64,000 nt of DNA. Source: Marsupella aquatica (Eukaryota > Marchantiophyta). Of the stretch, positions 37,004-50,343 are shown piece after piece. Both the position numbers and the translations under genes were made by a program. Position 1 is the first letter of the stretch. Each line of letters begins with the position of its first letter. Where the stretch lies: contig OZ316891.1 of the NCBI GenBank assembly GCA_973895155.1, positions 13,144,001 through 13,208,000 of the forward strand. Direction: 5' to 3'. Under the pieces are notes generated by a model, which worked only from the letters and a program-made list of their open reading frames with translations, did not search any database and was not told the DNA's origin.

Positions 37004-40000
37004 TCTGAGCTCTCTGCCGACTTTAGGCTGAATCCGCTGCATGACTACCTAACAAGTGAAGAGACGAGATCGACACTTATTTAGGTAGACAGAAAGTGCA
37101 CATCAGAGTCTTTGTCAACAGCTTTATGTTACAATAGTGTAGTCCCGATCGAGTGTAGTTTGTTACCAAAGTAACATTAAGGCCAGTGACTAGACTTAAC
37201 GTAGCACTATGACTACGATGATGCATGGCAAATTGAACTTAGCTACGTGGGTGGACTCTCTCTCTCTCTGTGGATCGCTGTGTTTGAGCTGTGACCTTCC
37301 CTTTTCTTCCATAAGGGGTAAGTGTGCTGCCTAGATATAATTAATGCATCGCCTTGCTCACTCTCTTGAAAATTTTCACTGCTCACCATCGTTCCTCGCC
37401 TCTGCTCAACCGAAATTCTCGATTCCACGACCAAGAGCCTCTCATTGTCGGACCTAAATCTTCAAGAACATCTCTAGAACTTTGTCTCAGGGTGAAAATT
37501 GACAATGATGAGTAGCAAAGACTTCGACTCGCTAGACTGTGAGTCAATCTTGGCTGCTTACTCGTGTATCAAGTTCTATCCAGCCGAAGTTGGTTGATGG
37601 TCTAGAGGATAAAATATTCTTTCGAGGAAATTCAGATTTACAAGGCACTGTCAAGGGCATTATTCGTAGACCAGTGAAGACCTGCAATGACTTCTCAGCA
37701 GGATTAGATTCGTATGGACCAGATGTCAATCAGGTGTGCCTGGCAATCAAAATTCTGTTATGAACAAGAATGGATCTTTGGAATATTGAAGTCTTTGAAG
37801 GCTTGCATGAATGGACTGACAGTTATATAGCAGTTTTGAACTGAGTTAGGAAGCTAGTACTAGAGCACAAAGACCGCACTTTGTTATTGAGCATTTGAGC
37901 TGATATCGATCGCTCGGACTGAAATTCTAAGATGACTGCAATTGCAGCGTACTGTCTTGTATTCTTTGCCTGGCACTTTGAGGTAGTGTCTAACACAGGT
38001 GTTGGTGTTCAAACGTCCAGGATCCCATCCGGGACAGCGTTTTGAAGTTATCCTACCGGGGATAGGATAGAACCCGGGGATAAAACTCTGTAGACTTTGA
38101 TAGGTATGAATCTAGAGAGAAACATTTGATCCTCGTTTGTCATGATGGTCGGTCATCTTGTGTGAGACCGTCTTGAGTTATATGCGCACTGTATAATTGG
38201 CAAGATGATCAATGACTCTTCGATCAAATTAATAGAAGGGATTCAACAGCTGCTTGCATGTCCTTTTCTCTTGACACCACAATTTTCATGATAAATTAAT
38301 TACGACCCAGGGTCCTAGATACAGTAGAGTGCATTATCTAAAGTGGCATGGATGCCTGGACGACTATGCAGAATATATTCATCCTGAGTATGGCTGAAGA
38401 AGTATTACGCAAGTATTTTCAAACGCGTGTCTTCGTCAGACTTGAACTGCTTGGTTTGGTGGACAACGGTATTCCCAATCCAATTTATACCAAACAAAGT
38501 TATACAGAAAAAATTATGCCTCTAAGTTACCAGTCAGCTCTCAGCCGTGTAAAAGTCGACCTACCAAAAAAAATTGCCGTTTAAATTTCAAAGAATCGTT
38601 CGGACGGTAGTTGATGACTAGACTTGAAGTTGGGATGAAATTTCGTAATTATAACAACATTAAAGATTAATTAAGTACCTGGCCCATCGAGGACCCGGAA
38701 CACCATTGGGGTACAACTGACTAGTTCCACTTTCCTAATAATAGAACAAAAACCATCTGGACAGATAAAGTTGCGTCTCTGTCACTGCACCATTGTGATT
38801 GTGATTGTCACTTAATGAGGAAACAAGCTCGGTAACTTGGAGGTGTATAATTAATAATGAACTCTGACTGGCTACCTCGACGAGACAACCCATACGCCTT
38901 CCGCTAATTACCTTTGAGCTTGCTTGGATCTATGCTTTCGCTTCTGGACCCAGAACTTTAGCTAATCTGGCACCGGACGTTTGATGGAGTAGATCTTAAG
39001 TATTTAAGGATGTATATGGTTTTGAGATAGTATATTGTGGGATTTGTAGCAAGTTTATCATTATAGTATTATTGTCAGTGATTGGTAGATAAGAGATGCT
39101 TTAAATTCTAAACAGTCACCGCAGCGGTAGGACTCGGTAATTCGAGAATAGCCTCCCAGGCTCCAAGAGTACAATAAGTGCTGTACCACATCAGACTCGA
39201 AAGCATCGAGGCCGGTCTCGTGGAGTCACTTTCGCTTCAAATTGGTACCTGTCGATCCGCGAGAGAGGCCCTGCCCAAAGTACTCCAGTACGTTCGCATC
39301 TCGAAGATGGTCGAGTCACGCGCGCCGTTGCGATCCGAACGAAGCCTTGTGTCGGGAACGAGCCCAAAAGTCCTCTAACTGGTAAATTTCTAGGCGGACC
39401 GATGAGATTGGCATAAAATTGTATTGATCGATGATCTGGATCGGAGCGCTCACCGGATTGTCGAATGTTTGATAGATAAGAGACTTATAGCATGCACTTA
39501 ACTGTGCACTTGCGTATCGATCGAATCAATCCTTCACTACGTACGCACTGTAGGATATGTCGGCCGTCATCTGCAAGTTTGATCCATCATGACTGTCGGT
39601 GTTCCGTTTTTGACAGTCCTTGTTGGCTCAGTCGACCGATGACGTGCTCGATCAAATAAACTTTTGCACTTCTTTGCAGTTAGTACCCTCGCCTCGATTC
39701 AACGACTGGTTCAACTCGATCAGTTAAGTATGCTAGCTACCGAAATGCTAGGTCCAATCCCACCAAACTGGCATCGATCGATCCTTCCAGCTAGTTTGCA
39801 TGTGTTAATCGTCCCAAGAATAATCGATCAGATCGTCTTCCACAGTCACTTTTGAGGAGCAGCAAGCAAGCTGACGGTGGCGCAGACCTCACAGTACTGA
39901 TCCAATGGTCGGATGCAATGCAAGACAGTACCCGTGAGACATCACTAATACTAGGGTTGGTAAAGGCAGCAATCAAAGGCCATGAAATCCAATCCAATAC

Positions 40001-40970
40001 TGCATTTTGTACCGATCATGGATCAAGCTGCCATGCAAATACACGAAAACTTACTCTAGAGCTACATATTTAGATGTCTCCTCCGAAAATAATATTCCTC
40101 CTACGGAACTGGCGTGCTCATTCTAAGCTTGCTTAATTTACGAGATTGCGTTCCTCCACAAGGGATTCGTCTGGCTGCAAGCCTGCCTGCCTGGCGCTTC
40201 TTCCTAGTAGGGTATATACACATATACGATTATTCCAAACTCCAATACCTTTTCCTTGAAATTCCGAGGACGGTGTCAAATGATGAGCGGGATTGAATCG
40301 AGGGTCGCTTTCTCGTCCCTGTGGAGCTCCACAGACTGCACCAGCCGTCGATTCCGAGCTGAGGCCTGTGCCGTGAGGTACAATTCTGTGAGCGATCATC
40401 GAGTAAGTTGTTGTCTATGCTCCGCATTACAGTATCACGTTGCTGCCCGCCAGCGTCCAGTGATCCAGTCCTCTAGAATACCTGCTTATTGGGGGATTTG
40501 CGCACTTGCATGTCGGGCCGGGCTGTGTCGGATTCAGCTCGACCGATTCGTAACTGCCCAGAATGATCAGATCAGGGAAGGCGCTGCCTGTCTGGTCTGG
40601 TGTGCGCACGTGATTAATTTGAGGCTTTCCAGACTCGGAGGCATTCCAAATGGACGTTCGCCTTACCTTACACCATTACAGTCATGTGAGGCTTGTAACG
40701 GAATACCGTAGGCCGTAGAAGTCTGCTCACCTATCCCTCGGTTAGGTACGGAACGTTGGGTACAGGGTTCGCTGGTTTCATGAGGGTCAGGGTCAGGGTC
40801 AGGTGCACATGGGGTCCGGGTAACTGGATAAGTGCATTATGTGAAGCACTGCAGGCCAACCATGTCTTCCCTAGGAACTACAAGAATTTTCATTGTAAAT
40901 GCACCAAAAATACACTTTGCAGCAGTGCAGGTAGACCCTCTATAATGACAAAATATTGGCACTAGACGAT
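36986..40970. other. Gene-free interval, part 1
   Basis: No family motif or spliced gene was recognised on either strand. Open frames such as 40,256-40,711 (plus) and 40,133-40,399 (minus) overlap each other and have no familiar sequence. A short (GGGTCA)3 run lies at about 40,785-40,803. A non-coding transcript cannot be excluded from sequence alone. Confidence 0.4.
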
Positions 40971-41290
40971 AAATACATAAGTGTCTGTAAGGGCATACAT
41001 ACATTTTTTCAACGACTACAATTCATACATAAGAAACATTTATTTATAAGTGCGGGCAAACAACTACATGAAGTAGTTTCATGCACTTATCCAGCTGAAA
41101 TGTGCAATATGACGGTTGAGGGTATGAGAAGTCCCATGTGTGTGACCAGACAACAGGGAATTATAAGTGCACAAGTGATTTCCCATGCACTGATTAGATA
41201 TTGCAGACTTTGTACATATGGATAAGTGCATAAGTGATGTACTATGCACTTATAGTACAGTGTTTTCCGTTGATAAGTGCTGGCCGGTGA
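40970..41290. repeat. Dispersed ATAAGTGC/GCACTTAT word cluster
   Basis: The word ATAAGTG(C) or its inverse occurs near 40,827, 40,976, 41,047, 41,083, 41,163, 41,222, 41,231, 41,247 and 41,273. This makes several weak hairpins such as ATAAGTGCATAAGTG...TGCACTTATAG. No gene. Confidence 0.5.
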
Positions 41291-41357
41291 TGTCTTTCGG
41301 GAAGCCTGCACAATTCACTGTAAGGGGGCTTTACACAAACTACTTTCAAGATACAAA

Positions 41358-41590
41358 ATTGAACCGGTCACTTTTGTTTTCCTATACCTGATAAGAGTCA
41401 TTTAGATGACCCCTGACCCAAAAAGGTGGTCACGTAATGCATTTAATGTTGTACTGAAAGAACCAGAAAATTGATCAGACACTTGTGTTTTACTGGTGTT
41501 TTACCATACTAGATAAGAGTCATTTAGATGGCTCCTGACCAAAAAAGGTGGTCAGGTAATGCATTGAATATTGTAGTGAAAGAATGAGAG
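41358..41590. repeat. 122-bp tandem duplication
   Basis: GATAAGAGTCATTTAGATG occurs at 41,390 and again at 41,512. Each copy is followed by CTGACC, AAAAAGGTGGTCA, GTAATGCATT and TGAAAGAA. The two units are about 90% alike by eye. Confidence 0.8.
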
Positions 41591-44500
41591 CAGACTGAGG
41601 AGATACTGTCAAAGGGTTCCTAACTCATCTATTTTTGTTATTGCCCATTGAATTGGGTGCAATACCCAATTCAATGTATCACAAGTTGTCTCTCATGCCT
41701 GAAAGGTGAAGATACACATAGGTGCAAAGTCTACTTGACATTAGGTATTGCATCAAGTACTGTACATAGCAGTAGTCAAGCCAGCAGTAGCAATCTTCAT
41801 TGCATTAAGTGATGTTTCAAGTAAATTCAAGGTTTGACTCATAAGTGGACCAGCTTCTGCACAAACTCCCTCCCCAAAGTGGGGTGCACCAAAGCCCTTT
41901 GCACCCAAAAGACTTGACATTAATAAAAAAATATAGATTTCACTATTTTATTACCCTAAATCTAAATGGGCAAGCCAGCAGCATCAAAGAGTGGAACAAT
42001 CAACCTGAATCTGAAGAGGTGCTCTAAAATTTGGTACAAGCTCAATCTCCACATAAACATTTTGGAGGACCACTCAAATCCATGGAGGGTTGGGAGAAGT
42101 CCATATACAATTGAGAGACTTCTTCTCAACTTGAAATCTCATGTATAGCCTGAGTGGACTGGTCACATGAATGAAAGATGAAAGATGCTTTGGAGCTAGC
42201 CAGAAAGCCACCTCAAGTTCTTACTTGATAAGGGTCCTTAACTTCTTTCTTTGTGGATTACATATTTCAAGTTCTCAACTTCTCTTTTAAATGCAAACTG
42301 TACATTTTCATGCAGGAACCGTTTAGGTGCTCCATTGCAAGTTAATGGAACATCATGCAAATGAAACATGGTATGAACAACGTCAAAATAAGAATAATTG
42401 CAAACAAATACTGCAATCCATTTGAAGCAATGAATTGCAATTTCTTAGATGTGAGAAGCCAGAGGAGAGGAAATATGTCAAATATCATATGATCAAATTT
42501 TAACAGGCTAAGTGTGGGGAAAAATTGAAAGTTGCATGCATCTATCTGCTCTTTGTGCCAAGATGCTGTCATGCAACAAAAGTGTCGTCTGGGCCAACTG
42601 CAAATCAGGCGAGCTGTCACTTTCCGGTTAGCAACCTAGTTTTTCTTATACCTGCTTTTCTTCAAGACAGTACAACCCTTATGGCAACCCATACTGAATC
42701 TCCTCCAACACATTTCCCATTTAAATTTCGTCCTGCACTCCTCCAGTCAGAGAAGATGTGATGTCAATTTCACAATTATCTCCAATCAACCAGAGATTTT
42801 CTCAATCAATGCTCTAGTGTCAAATTTCTCTGTTCTGTCAACTTCAATTTCGCTATGAGCTATGGAGGTGCTAAGCATCAAGGATTCATATTAAAAAGAA
42901 AAACATTTCCAGCAACCAGTTTGATCGTCTTGTCGTTGCCCGACTATAACGTAGGCGGACATGTCACCCAATATGTCACCGTGGTGAGCAGGTTTTACCG
43001 TCCTGTATAGCGCATCGGGTGGGGATGCTAACCGTGTACAATTGCCACTAACAAGCTCGCCCGCCATTCTACTCACATTTAACGAGTTGTAAATGGCACT
43101 ACCAGTGGGATTGCTCTGAGACTGGAAATGAATTTAAAATATAATTTGGGGATGGCTAATTAGGAGATATAAATAAGTGGTAACGAATTTGAAATATAAT
43201 TTGGGGATTGTGGCTCATTATCCTCATTATGAATGTAAATAATTATGGTATTTATAGTTGTTGATGGGCCTCCTGGAATTGTTTCATGTGGAATCAAGTA
43301 CTTACAATCAGGTATCTTTGCAGGCTTCGTGTGACAGAGTGATCGTTGATTTTCGATCTGGGGCTGTGTAGGACTATTGTTATAACCAAACCTGGCCAGA
43401 TGGAGCGACCCACCCACCCCAGAGTCAGCCCCTTTATTTCAAGTTCCCAAGGTAGATTGCTTGACCCCTTTGTCCATGCTGTTTCAAATCATGTACTGCC
43501 TCTCCAATACGAAGAGAAGAGGATCTAGAGGTGGGTTTGGAAAACAGAGCTTTCTGTAAGAAAAAAAGCAACAGATGTGACGGAAGGAATTTAGCTTGAT
43601 GCTGGTACCAAAAGGTTGGTGAATTTGATACCCTCACAATAAGTTATTGCTCATACCAGGAGAATGATGGTGGATTTTGAACCCTTCTCCGAGCTCTTGT
43701 AATGTTTGATCATATGCTTGCTGTTTGGCGAGGGTCATTCCAAGACACTGGGTTGTTTTCTTACTATACCTTCAATCTCCAAACTTTTTCTCTCGTTCCT
43801 GTTGTTGAGTCTTTTGTAAGTTACACTGGCCACTTCTCTCGCAGCCGTTAATGTCCAAGGAACGAAAAACATTGTGAGCTAATTTGCTTTAAAACATCCA
43901 TGTAGCAGCCCGCTTGATCGAAACACTGTCTCGTGTTTACAATTGAGCCCTGGCCTGCTCTTGAGAACCCGAACGAATTCAATCTTTACTGCATCGATCT
44001 GTACCCTTTCCATCGAGCTATCCATCTGTACCTTTTCTCTGAGGAAGTGCAACTCAAAGTTCTGATTCCAGTGCAACAGAACTCGGTGTATTATTGGGTT
44101 AGCTTTGAAGAAATGAAACGCGAGAGGCTGACGCAGTCAAATTATAATTTCCTAGTCTGTCAAGGGAAAACATTGTTTATCAACTGACCAAAATACTCTG
44201 AACCAAATTTTCAGGAGGAACACATTCGGAAACGTAGGGCCTGAATATAATAAGACAACAAATTAATTTCTTATCGTAGGACTTAGTTGACTCACAAATC
44301 AGAAGGGCACATAAGCTACAGCAGATATATAGTGAGAACGAAAGCAATTGTAGTGCAGTCATTATACATGAAACACCTTACTTTAACATAATTCTATGAT
44401 TACAGCAGGGAAGTAATGTAAACTAAACGAGAAGATAATCCCTGCATAATCAGCAGAACTATTTCGCTCGTTGTCCACCTTCCAGCTGCCCGTGAATTGC

Positions 44501-47500
44501 TGTTTCTTGATGTCATCCTCCAGCAACTAAGGCTTGTCCTTGTACTTTTCCTGGAGAGCAGAATGTACGAAAAAGGGGAGCTTAGACTCGGTAAACAGTA
44601 GACTCAGTACAAGTGCCTTAAGTTTCTACCAAAAGCCCCGCCAAAAGCCTCCCACGTGGGTTACACATTGGCATCACTTGTGCTTGCAATTGCTTCGGTT
44701 GGAATTCGCTTTGAGCTCTGAAGTCCGTGTTGTGCTCATAGAAGTGTATCTAGCTAGAATCCGTCACCAGTCTGATCGTAGGGTAAACTTTCGATGAGTA
44801 AACTTTGCATGATTGAATGTCCTTTAATCGACTCAGTCAGGCTGAATGTCAAACTCCTTAAAGCTGCCTCCAGCCCAAGGAATAAGAAATACAAAAGAAA
44901 TGTAAATTATGAATTAGAATCCGCTCATGCTTGATTCAAGATACCAAAGGTCTTATGAAGAGAGGTCGGTGTAGAAGAGAAACAGACCACAGAAGCTATT
45001 TCAGTCGATATTGCGCAATCCACTTACTTATCAGCGTGAGTTCGCCTGTCTGAATGTCTTTCGCTTTGAACTTTCAACTTGAAATTGAACCAGACAGTGC
45101 TGTATAATAAGCTCAAGATTCACAAGACTGTAACAAGCGACAACTTACGTGCGGCTGACACATAAATCGACCACCATTGCTAGACACTGACAATCAGGCA
45201 CCACCATCTGAAGACGCAAAATTCTTGTTCTTGCTGATCGATGAGCATAAAATTTCAGCCTCCAATCGTCGACTCAGCAACACGCCGAACCCAGTCATCT
45301 TGTAGATTTTCGATCTAATTGATCTACTCAGGAACTCAAAATCATATGCCAAGCGCTGGAATCCAGATGCATGTAATTTTGCCAGTGCTGTTCACGAAAA
45401 TAGATGGCAACCTTGTGAGCATTTTCAAACTGCACCTCGAATTCCAGCTCACTCAAAATTACCGTACGAACGACATTCCTTCTGTGGCAGAACGTTGCAA
45501 CGGACTCGTGAATCCAATTGCGCTAGTTAGAGCCCCTTAATTACCGTCACATTACGCTTTGCATGTATCGTCCTCCGGTATCCCCGGACTCAGATCATCA
45601 TGATTAATTAATAAGCCCAGAAGCGCCGATTCCGCAATCGCCGCGGTTGGTACTCTGATGATTGCGAGACGTCGCGGTACGATGATTTTCTCCGGAAAAC
45701 CGGGATATGGTATGATTGCCTGGCGGGCAACCTGGTCTCCTCTAAAGCCCTAAGGCAGTGCCCACTTTAAGCTGCAGAACCAAGAAAAAAGCCATTGGAT
45801 GAATGGACGGACAGCAATTTTATGGAGAATGCCTGGACAGGAGGGAAGTATTCAACGAATCGCGAAAGTTGACTGTCAGTGGCGTCCAACGCTCGAAGTT
45901 CATGCGACTCTTTCCCGCAGTTTACTAGTTCGTGCACTTTCACTTTTTGGTACTCATCTGTTCCTTGTTCAGTCGGGTCACATGTCCAATTTGGATCTCA
46001 ATCTGATTTGGTGGAATGATTCTGCAGTCTTTATCACGAAACTTGTTGACGCCGCGAAGGATCCAAGATCCCATTACTCATCAGACATTTTGCATCAAGG
46101 GACCTCCAGTAGTTCTGATTCTACTCACCCGCTAGTGGGGCCCGTGTGGTTCCCTTTTTTCTAATGGGGCCGTGCTATCAAAAACTTACTTGACAAATGG
46201 ATTGAGTTTTTACATAGAATCTTGCATTTATTTTCTCCAGACCTGATACACTTTTGCTCAAGCATTGTAACTACTGTACATTCTCACTTTAGTGTACGTT
46301 ATGGACCTCACATTTCAATAGGTGAACGCTGACTATATCTTAATGGCCCTAAGGTCTTGTAAAGCTGCCTTAAAAAAAAGGACTCCAAACCTAAAATCTG
46401 TTGCAATAAAGTTCAATTATTTAATATAAACCCCTTGAAGGAAGCAACCAAAGTTTGGAAATGTTTGGACCACCTTTGGAGGGCGGTCTAAATTCAATAC
46501 AAAATAAGCACTCCATGTCAGCATTTCCTTGAGTTTGCTGCTTTCCATGTAGTAGGATATGAAAGGGCCTTGAGTTCTTTTAAGCCAAGTGCAGCTATTT
46601 CCACATACTTCTCATTCTACAATAATATAATATCCAAATGAAAGTAAGGGGCACTCATTTGTTTTAAGGGAGTACTAAGAAGTAGTGAGGAAGTAAATAA
46701 GCGGGTAACCATGATTCCAAAAAACTGCCACATGTCATTACACTATTCATTGTTGCCACCTGTTACTAATTGATTGGTGGTTTTGTGAGCTTCCTATTCC
46801 TTTGAGAGGGAGTGGGTTAATACTTAGGGGCATTTGCACACGGTATAAGACACCTTCATGAGGTGAACCCCTGGCCAGCATCTTGCTTCAAATTAATTCA
46901 TGCTAAATATTTTAGAATGTTGAAACCACTCCTGATTTAGCTAGGTGGGTACATGACTCACTGGTAGTATTAACTGTTGTCCTAAATAAAGCATCGAGCT
47001 CATTCTTAATCAGAAGTTCTTATAAATGTGAACCTTGTTGTGAATCTGGGCATGCATTCAATGCATATTTTGAGTAAGAATACCTCGTCGTTTTCTCCTT
47101 CAATCACATAAAGGTGTCCCTCTCTGAACAATCTTGTTCTCGTTTTATGAAGGAGACCTTTGAATTTGTGCCACCACGAGGAGTCAGTGTTTCTTCTAAA
47201 GACTAGAATAAGCTCCCCTTTGAAGTCCCCTGTCTGTAATCACACATCAAAATGTGGTAATTAATTATATAAGGTGTGCAGTCATTGATTTAATTAACGA
47301 AAATACTGAGGTTTATTGTTGTATGGACATGTAATACACCGTATATGCTCTCACGTGTCTTTCACCTGGACCATTCAAAAATGTCAAAAATGTTTGTGAC
47401 GTAGAAGCTAATCTTTCTAGAGATAATATCCCAGGTTCAATTTTTACAATTCGAATACAAGGGAGGCTGGATCAATTTGTGCTGGAAACCATCTCTAAAG

Positions 47501-48781
47501 GAAACTGTGTATTGAGAACGCTGCAGAGTGCCAAATAAGAAGAGGCTGAGGGATCCTGAATTGGAGGAAGATCTACGGACTATCTACTGTAACTAACCTA
47601 GATCTAACAGCTTAAGTAATTACCGCAAAGTAAGCAAAAGAGACAGTAGACTTGTGGCTCCTGATGTAGCTCCTGATGTGTCTGATATATCTTTAAGCCC
47701 CTAGACACATACTACCAGTTCTATGGCTACCTATCTTACGATCGAGTAGCCTGTAAGTACCAAGAGAGTACATGCCCAAAGGACCTTGATGTCTGCAGCA
47801 GCACAGTTACTGGTCGTGTTACCTTCATCTGTTCCTCGTCTCAGGGCCACATCTCTGACTAGCTTCCACTCCTTGGATGGTTTCGTTCCCAATGCTTTAC
47901 GTACATTTAAACACCAGTATGATCTGAGTAGAAAGCTGAAATGACAGTAATGAGTTCCAGAAAATCACTTACAGTAGCTGACTTCCTAGTTCCACACTCT
48001 GTCAGTACGCAGGACAATAGGGAACAGGAGTTACCGTGACGTACTCAGACACGTACTTGCTTGGATTGGTTCGTCTCTGCTTTGGATTGGTTGGTTTCTC
48101 AGAATGGCAGAACAGCAATTCTCAAAGCATTGAAGGGACCAAGGACAAATAAAGTTTGCAACTTGTGCCATTCTCTCACCTGATTGAAACCCAGTTTAGG
48201 GGTAAAGGGTTTAGGATCCTCTTCAACAAACTCGTTGTTCAGTTGGTCCTAATTATCAACAAACTCGTTGTTCAGTTGGTCCTATTTATCAGTAACTTCC
48301 ACAACTTACAACGGCAACATCACGCATCAGTCACAACCATATGAGCCGAGACAGTTGCTAGCTTGTTGGCACAGTATGCAAATGGCTCAGTCACGCACAA
48401 TACGTGATCACTATGTACAAATCGACCTCAGGAGTCGTCGTCAATACCTTCACCGACCCGTATTACAGAACAGTTCAAAATTTGTAACCACGACGCTGCT
48501 AGCTTGAGAAGGAAACAAAACGCAGAACTATACCATGTGCTGTCCGATTATAAGGTAAGGAAAGCTACTATCGCAAATGCTTAAAGAGCAATCAGAGGTT
48601 TCCAAAAGAGGTTTCCGACATGAATCGCGCAGGAGCTAGATTCATGTCGTTAACCGCTACTGGCACCAGATCGAAATTGTGACTTCACTTGACTTTCTTT
48701 TCTCACACTTTTCATTAGTTTGCACCGTCTTTGTTCGACATCTTGATCTGACATTGGACCGTTTGGACAGGCAGAAGTTGC
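41591..48781. other. Gene-free interval, part 2
   Basis: No recognised gene. Noted items: a 13-bp hairpin CATTGAATTGGGT/ACCCAATTCAATG with a 5-base loop at about 41,648-41,678; A+T-rich DNA with scattered short open frames (42,891-43,076 minus; 45,799-46,164 plus) that match no family I know; and a 33-bp duplication at 48,224-48,289. The right edge should include the 3' UTR of the EPFL gene. Confidence 0.4.
48224..48289. repeat. 33-bp direct duplication
   Basis: CAACAAACTCGTTGTTCAGT with the following GGTCCTA(A/T)TTATC is repeated head to tail, differing by one base. Confidence 0.85.
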
Positions 48782-50343
48782 TCATGGCCTATACATCTGC
48801 TCATTGCATTGGCATCTCCAGACTTCAGGATAGTACTCGTCATCGGTTTTGACACCACCGATGGGAACGTTCACTGGTTCGCAAGGAGAGCACGTTCCGC
48901 AGCTGCCAATACACTTGGGTGGGCGCGATCCAAAACCTGGGCCCATAAATCGTGGCATTCCCTCTAATTCTCTCCGGGCATCGAAACCGACGTTGACCAT
49001 ACTCGTGGCTACTGCACGGTTTGCATTGCTGTCGCTTATGGGATATATATTTACGCCCTGCATCAAAAAAGTGTTCGTAGATGGTCAGGTGTAAGTTGTC
49101 AGGTCAGATGACCATGTTGAATGAATCGAAAAAGGCGTAGAAATCTTTGCATTGCAAGCTCATTTAACTGTGGAGGTCGTCCGAGCTTGTTTCACACCGC
49201 CCACCTCTCTACCGATGCCTTAACATTTGAACAGCCCAAGTGCCCATTGCAATTCCAATCTAGTATTGTGGCTGGATGAAAGGCTAGGCTATCTGACAGA
49301 CAGCTGAGTGTGCATGATTGATCTTTTGTAACTAAGTGATCGCAAGAATCGTTAAAAATTGGATGCTCTGGGATGTACTTAGAGAGCTACATTTGGTTTC
49401 TGTTACTCTAATTTCCTCAAATGGTGTGCCCAGTGATATCACAGCATTATGATCGTGAATAGGTGAGCATGAGCAATCTGAGATCGAGATACCCAGACAC
49501 TACGCAGCTTACTGAAAACGCTCACTCTCTATTTCAAATAAGCGTTTGATCCTAGATTGAAGCTTATAAACGTTTAGTAAGCTTATAAAACGAAAAACAG
49601 CTGTCCCCATTATTTTTGGGGGGGCGAACTCAGATGTGGTGAGTGATGTTTCTAGATTATGGTATAGAGAGTATTTTTTTCTTTCGTGTCAAATATATTC
49701 GAAGTGACCAAAGACATGCACTGGACGAGGAAAACAAATGCCATGCATGATACTCAACATTCTATGATATCTTCACTTCACAGTACGCACCTTTGACAGG
49801 GAATCCTCTCTCACAAAGACTTGAACTGATATTTTTAGCAAGACTTCCCGGGAAGCAACTTTGTCGATAGCTCCTCCTGAAAATTTAAAGGAGACACGTC
49901 TCAGTCTGTACTTGCGTTGAATCTTCGTCCCTTGCAGCCATGCCAGCTCTATCACTCATAGAGGTGGATTACAAGTTACTGCTAGTAGTACTGGGAACTT
50001 TCCTTCACGTATCTTGGTACTGTATATGTGGACAAATGAAGTGTTCCGTCAACATAACATACAGATTTAACATACAAATACGTCGGTCCTCTCCATTAAA
50101 ATAATGTTAATGATATGCACACCGACTGATAACTCGTGATTTTGCAAAGCGTTCTTGTTACGTACTCTATCAAGATAACCGATCAAGTCCCTGTGTAAGA
50201 CCGAGACAATGCGAAAAGTCACAGAAAGAAGAGTTCGTCGATAAATTAAGAAAGCGCAACGCACCGTTAGGAAATCGGCGTGCTAAAGCCATAAGAGGGA
50301 GACTCAGGAAGAGCAACCATGTGATCGACCTGCTCAACATCAT
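48782..50343 (-). CDS. EPF/EPFL-family secreted cysteine-rich peptide precursor, 3 exons
   Basis: Precursor of an epidermal-patterning-factor-like peptide; in other land plants these are apoplastic ligands of ERECTA-family receptor kinases and TMM. Exons 50343-50265, 49876-49791 and 49057-48782 have GT-AG borders and consistent phases, giving 146 residues. Residues 1-23 (MMLSRS then a Leu-rich core ending ALARR) are a signal peptide. The middle is variable. The last 45 residues carry the family pattern C104-x3-C108-x2-C111-x2-C114 ... C137-x-C139, with the diagnostic PP-x-C before the first cysteine, PV-x-VP after the fourth, EYYPE-x-WRC near the end, and a short tail ending MYRP. A Met 15 codons upstream (50,388) would bury the signal peptide, so 50,343 or the adjacent ATG 50,340 is preferred. 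Six cysteines suggest the EPFL rather than the eight-cysteine EPF9/stomagen arrangement. The region between signal peptide and core is not conserved enough to judge. Confidence 0.9.

Noticed and set aside
42891-43076. Minus-strand open frame of 61 codons with a protein-like look
   Set aside because: No known motif, no signal peptide, and no splice partner found.
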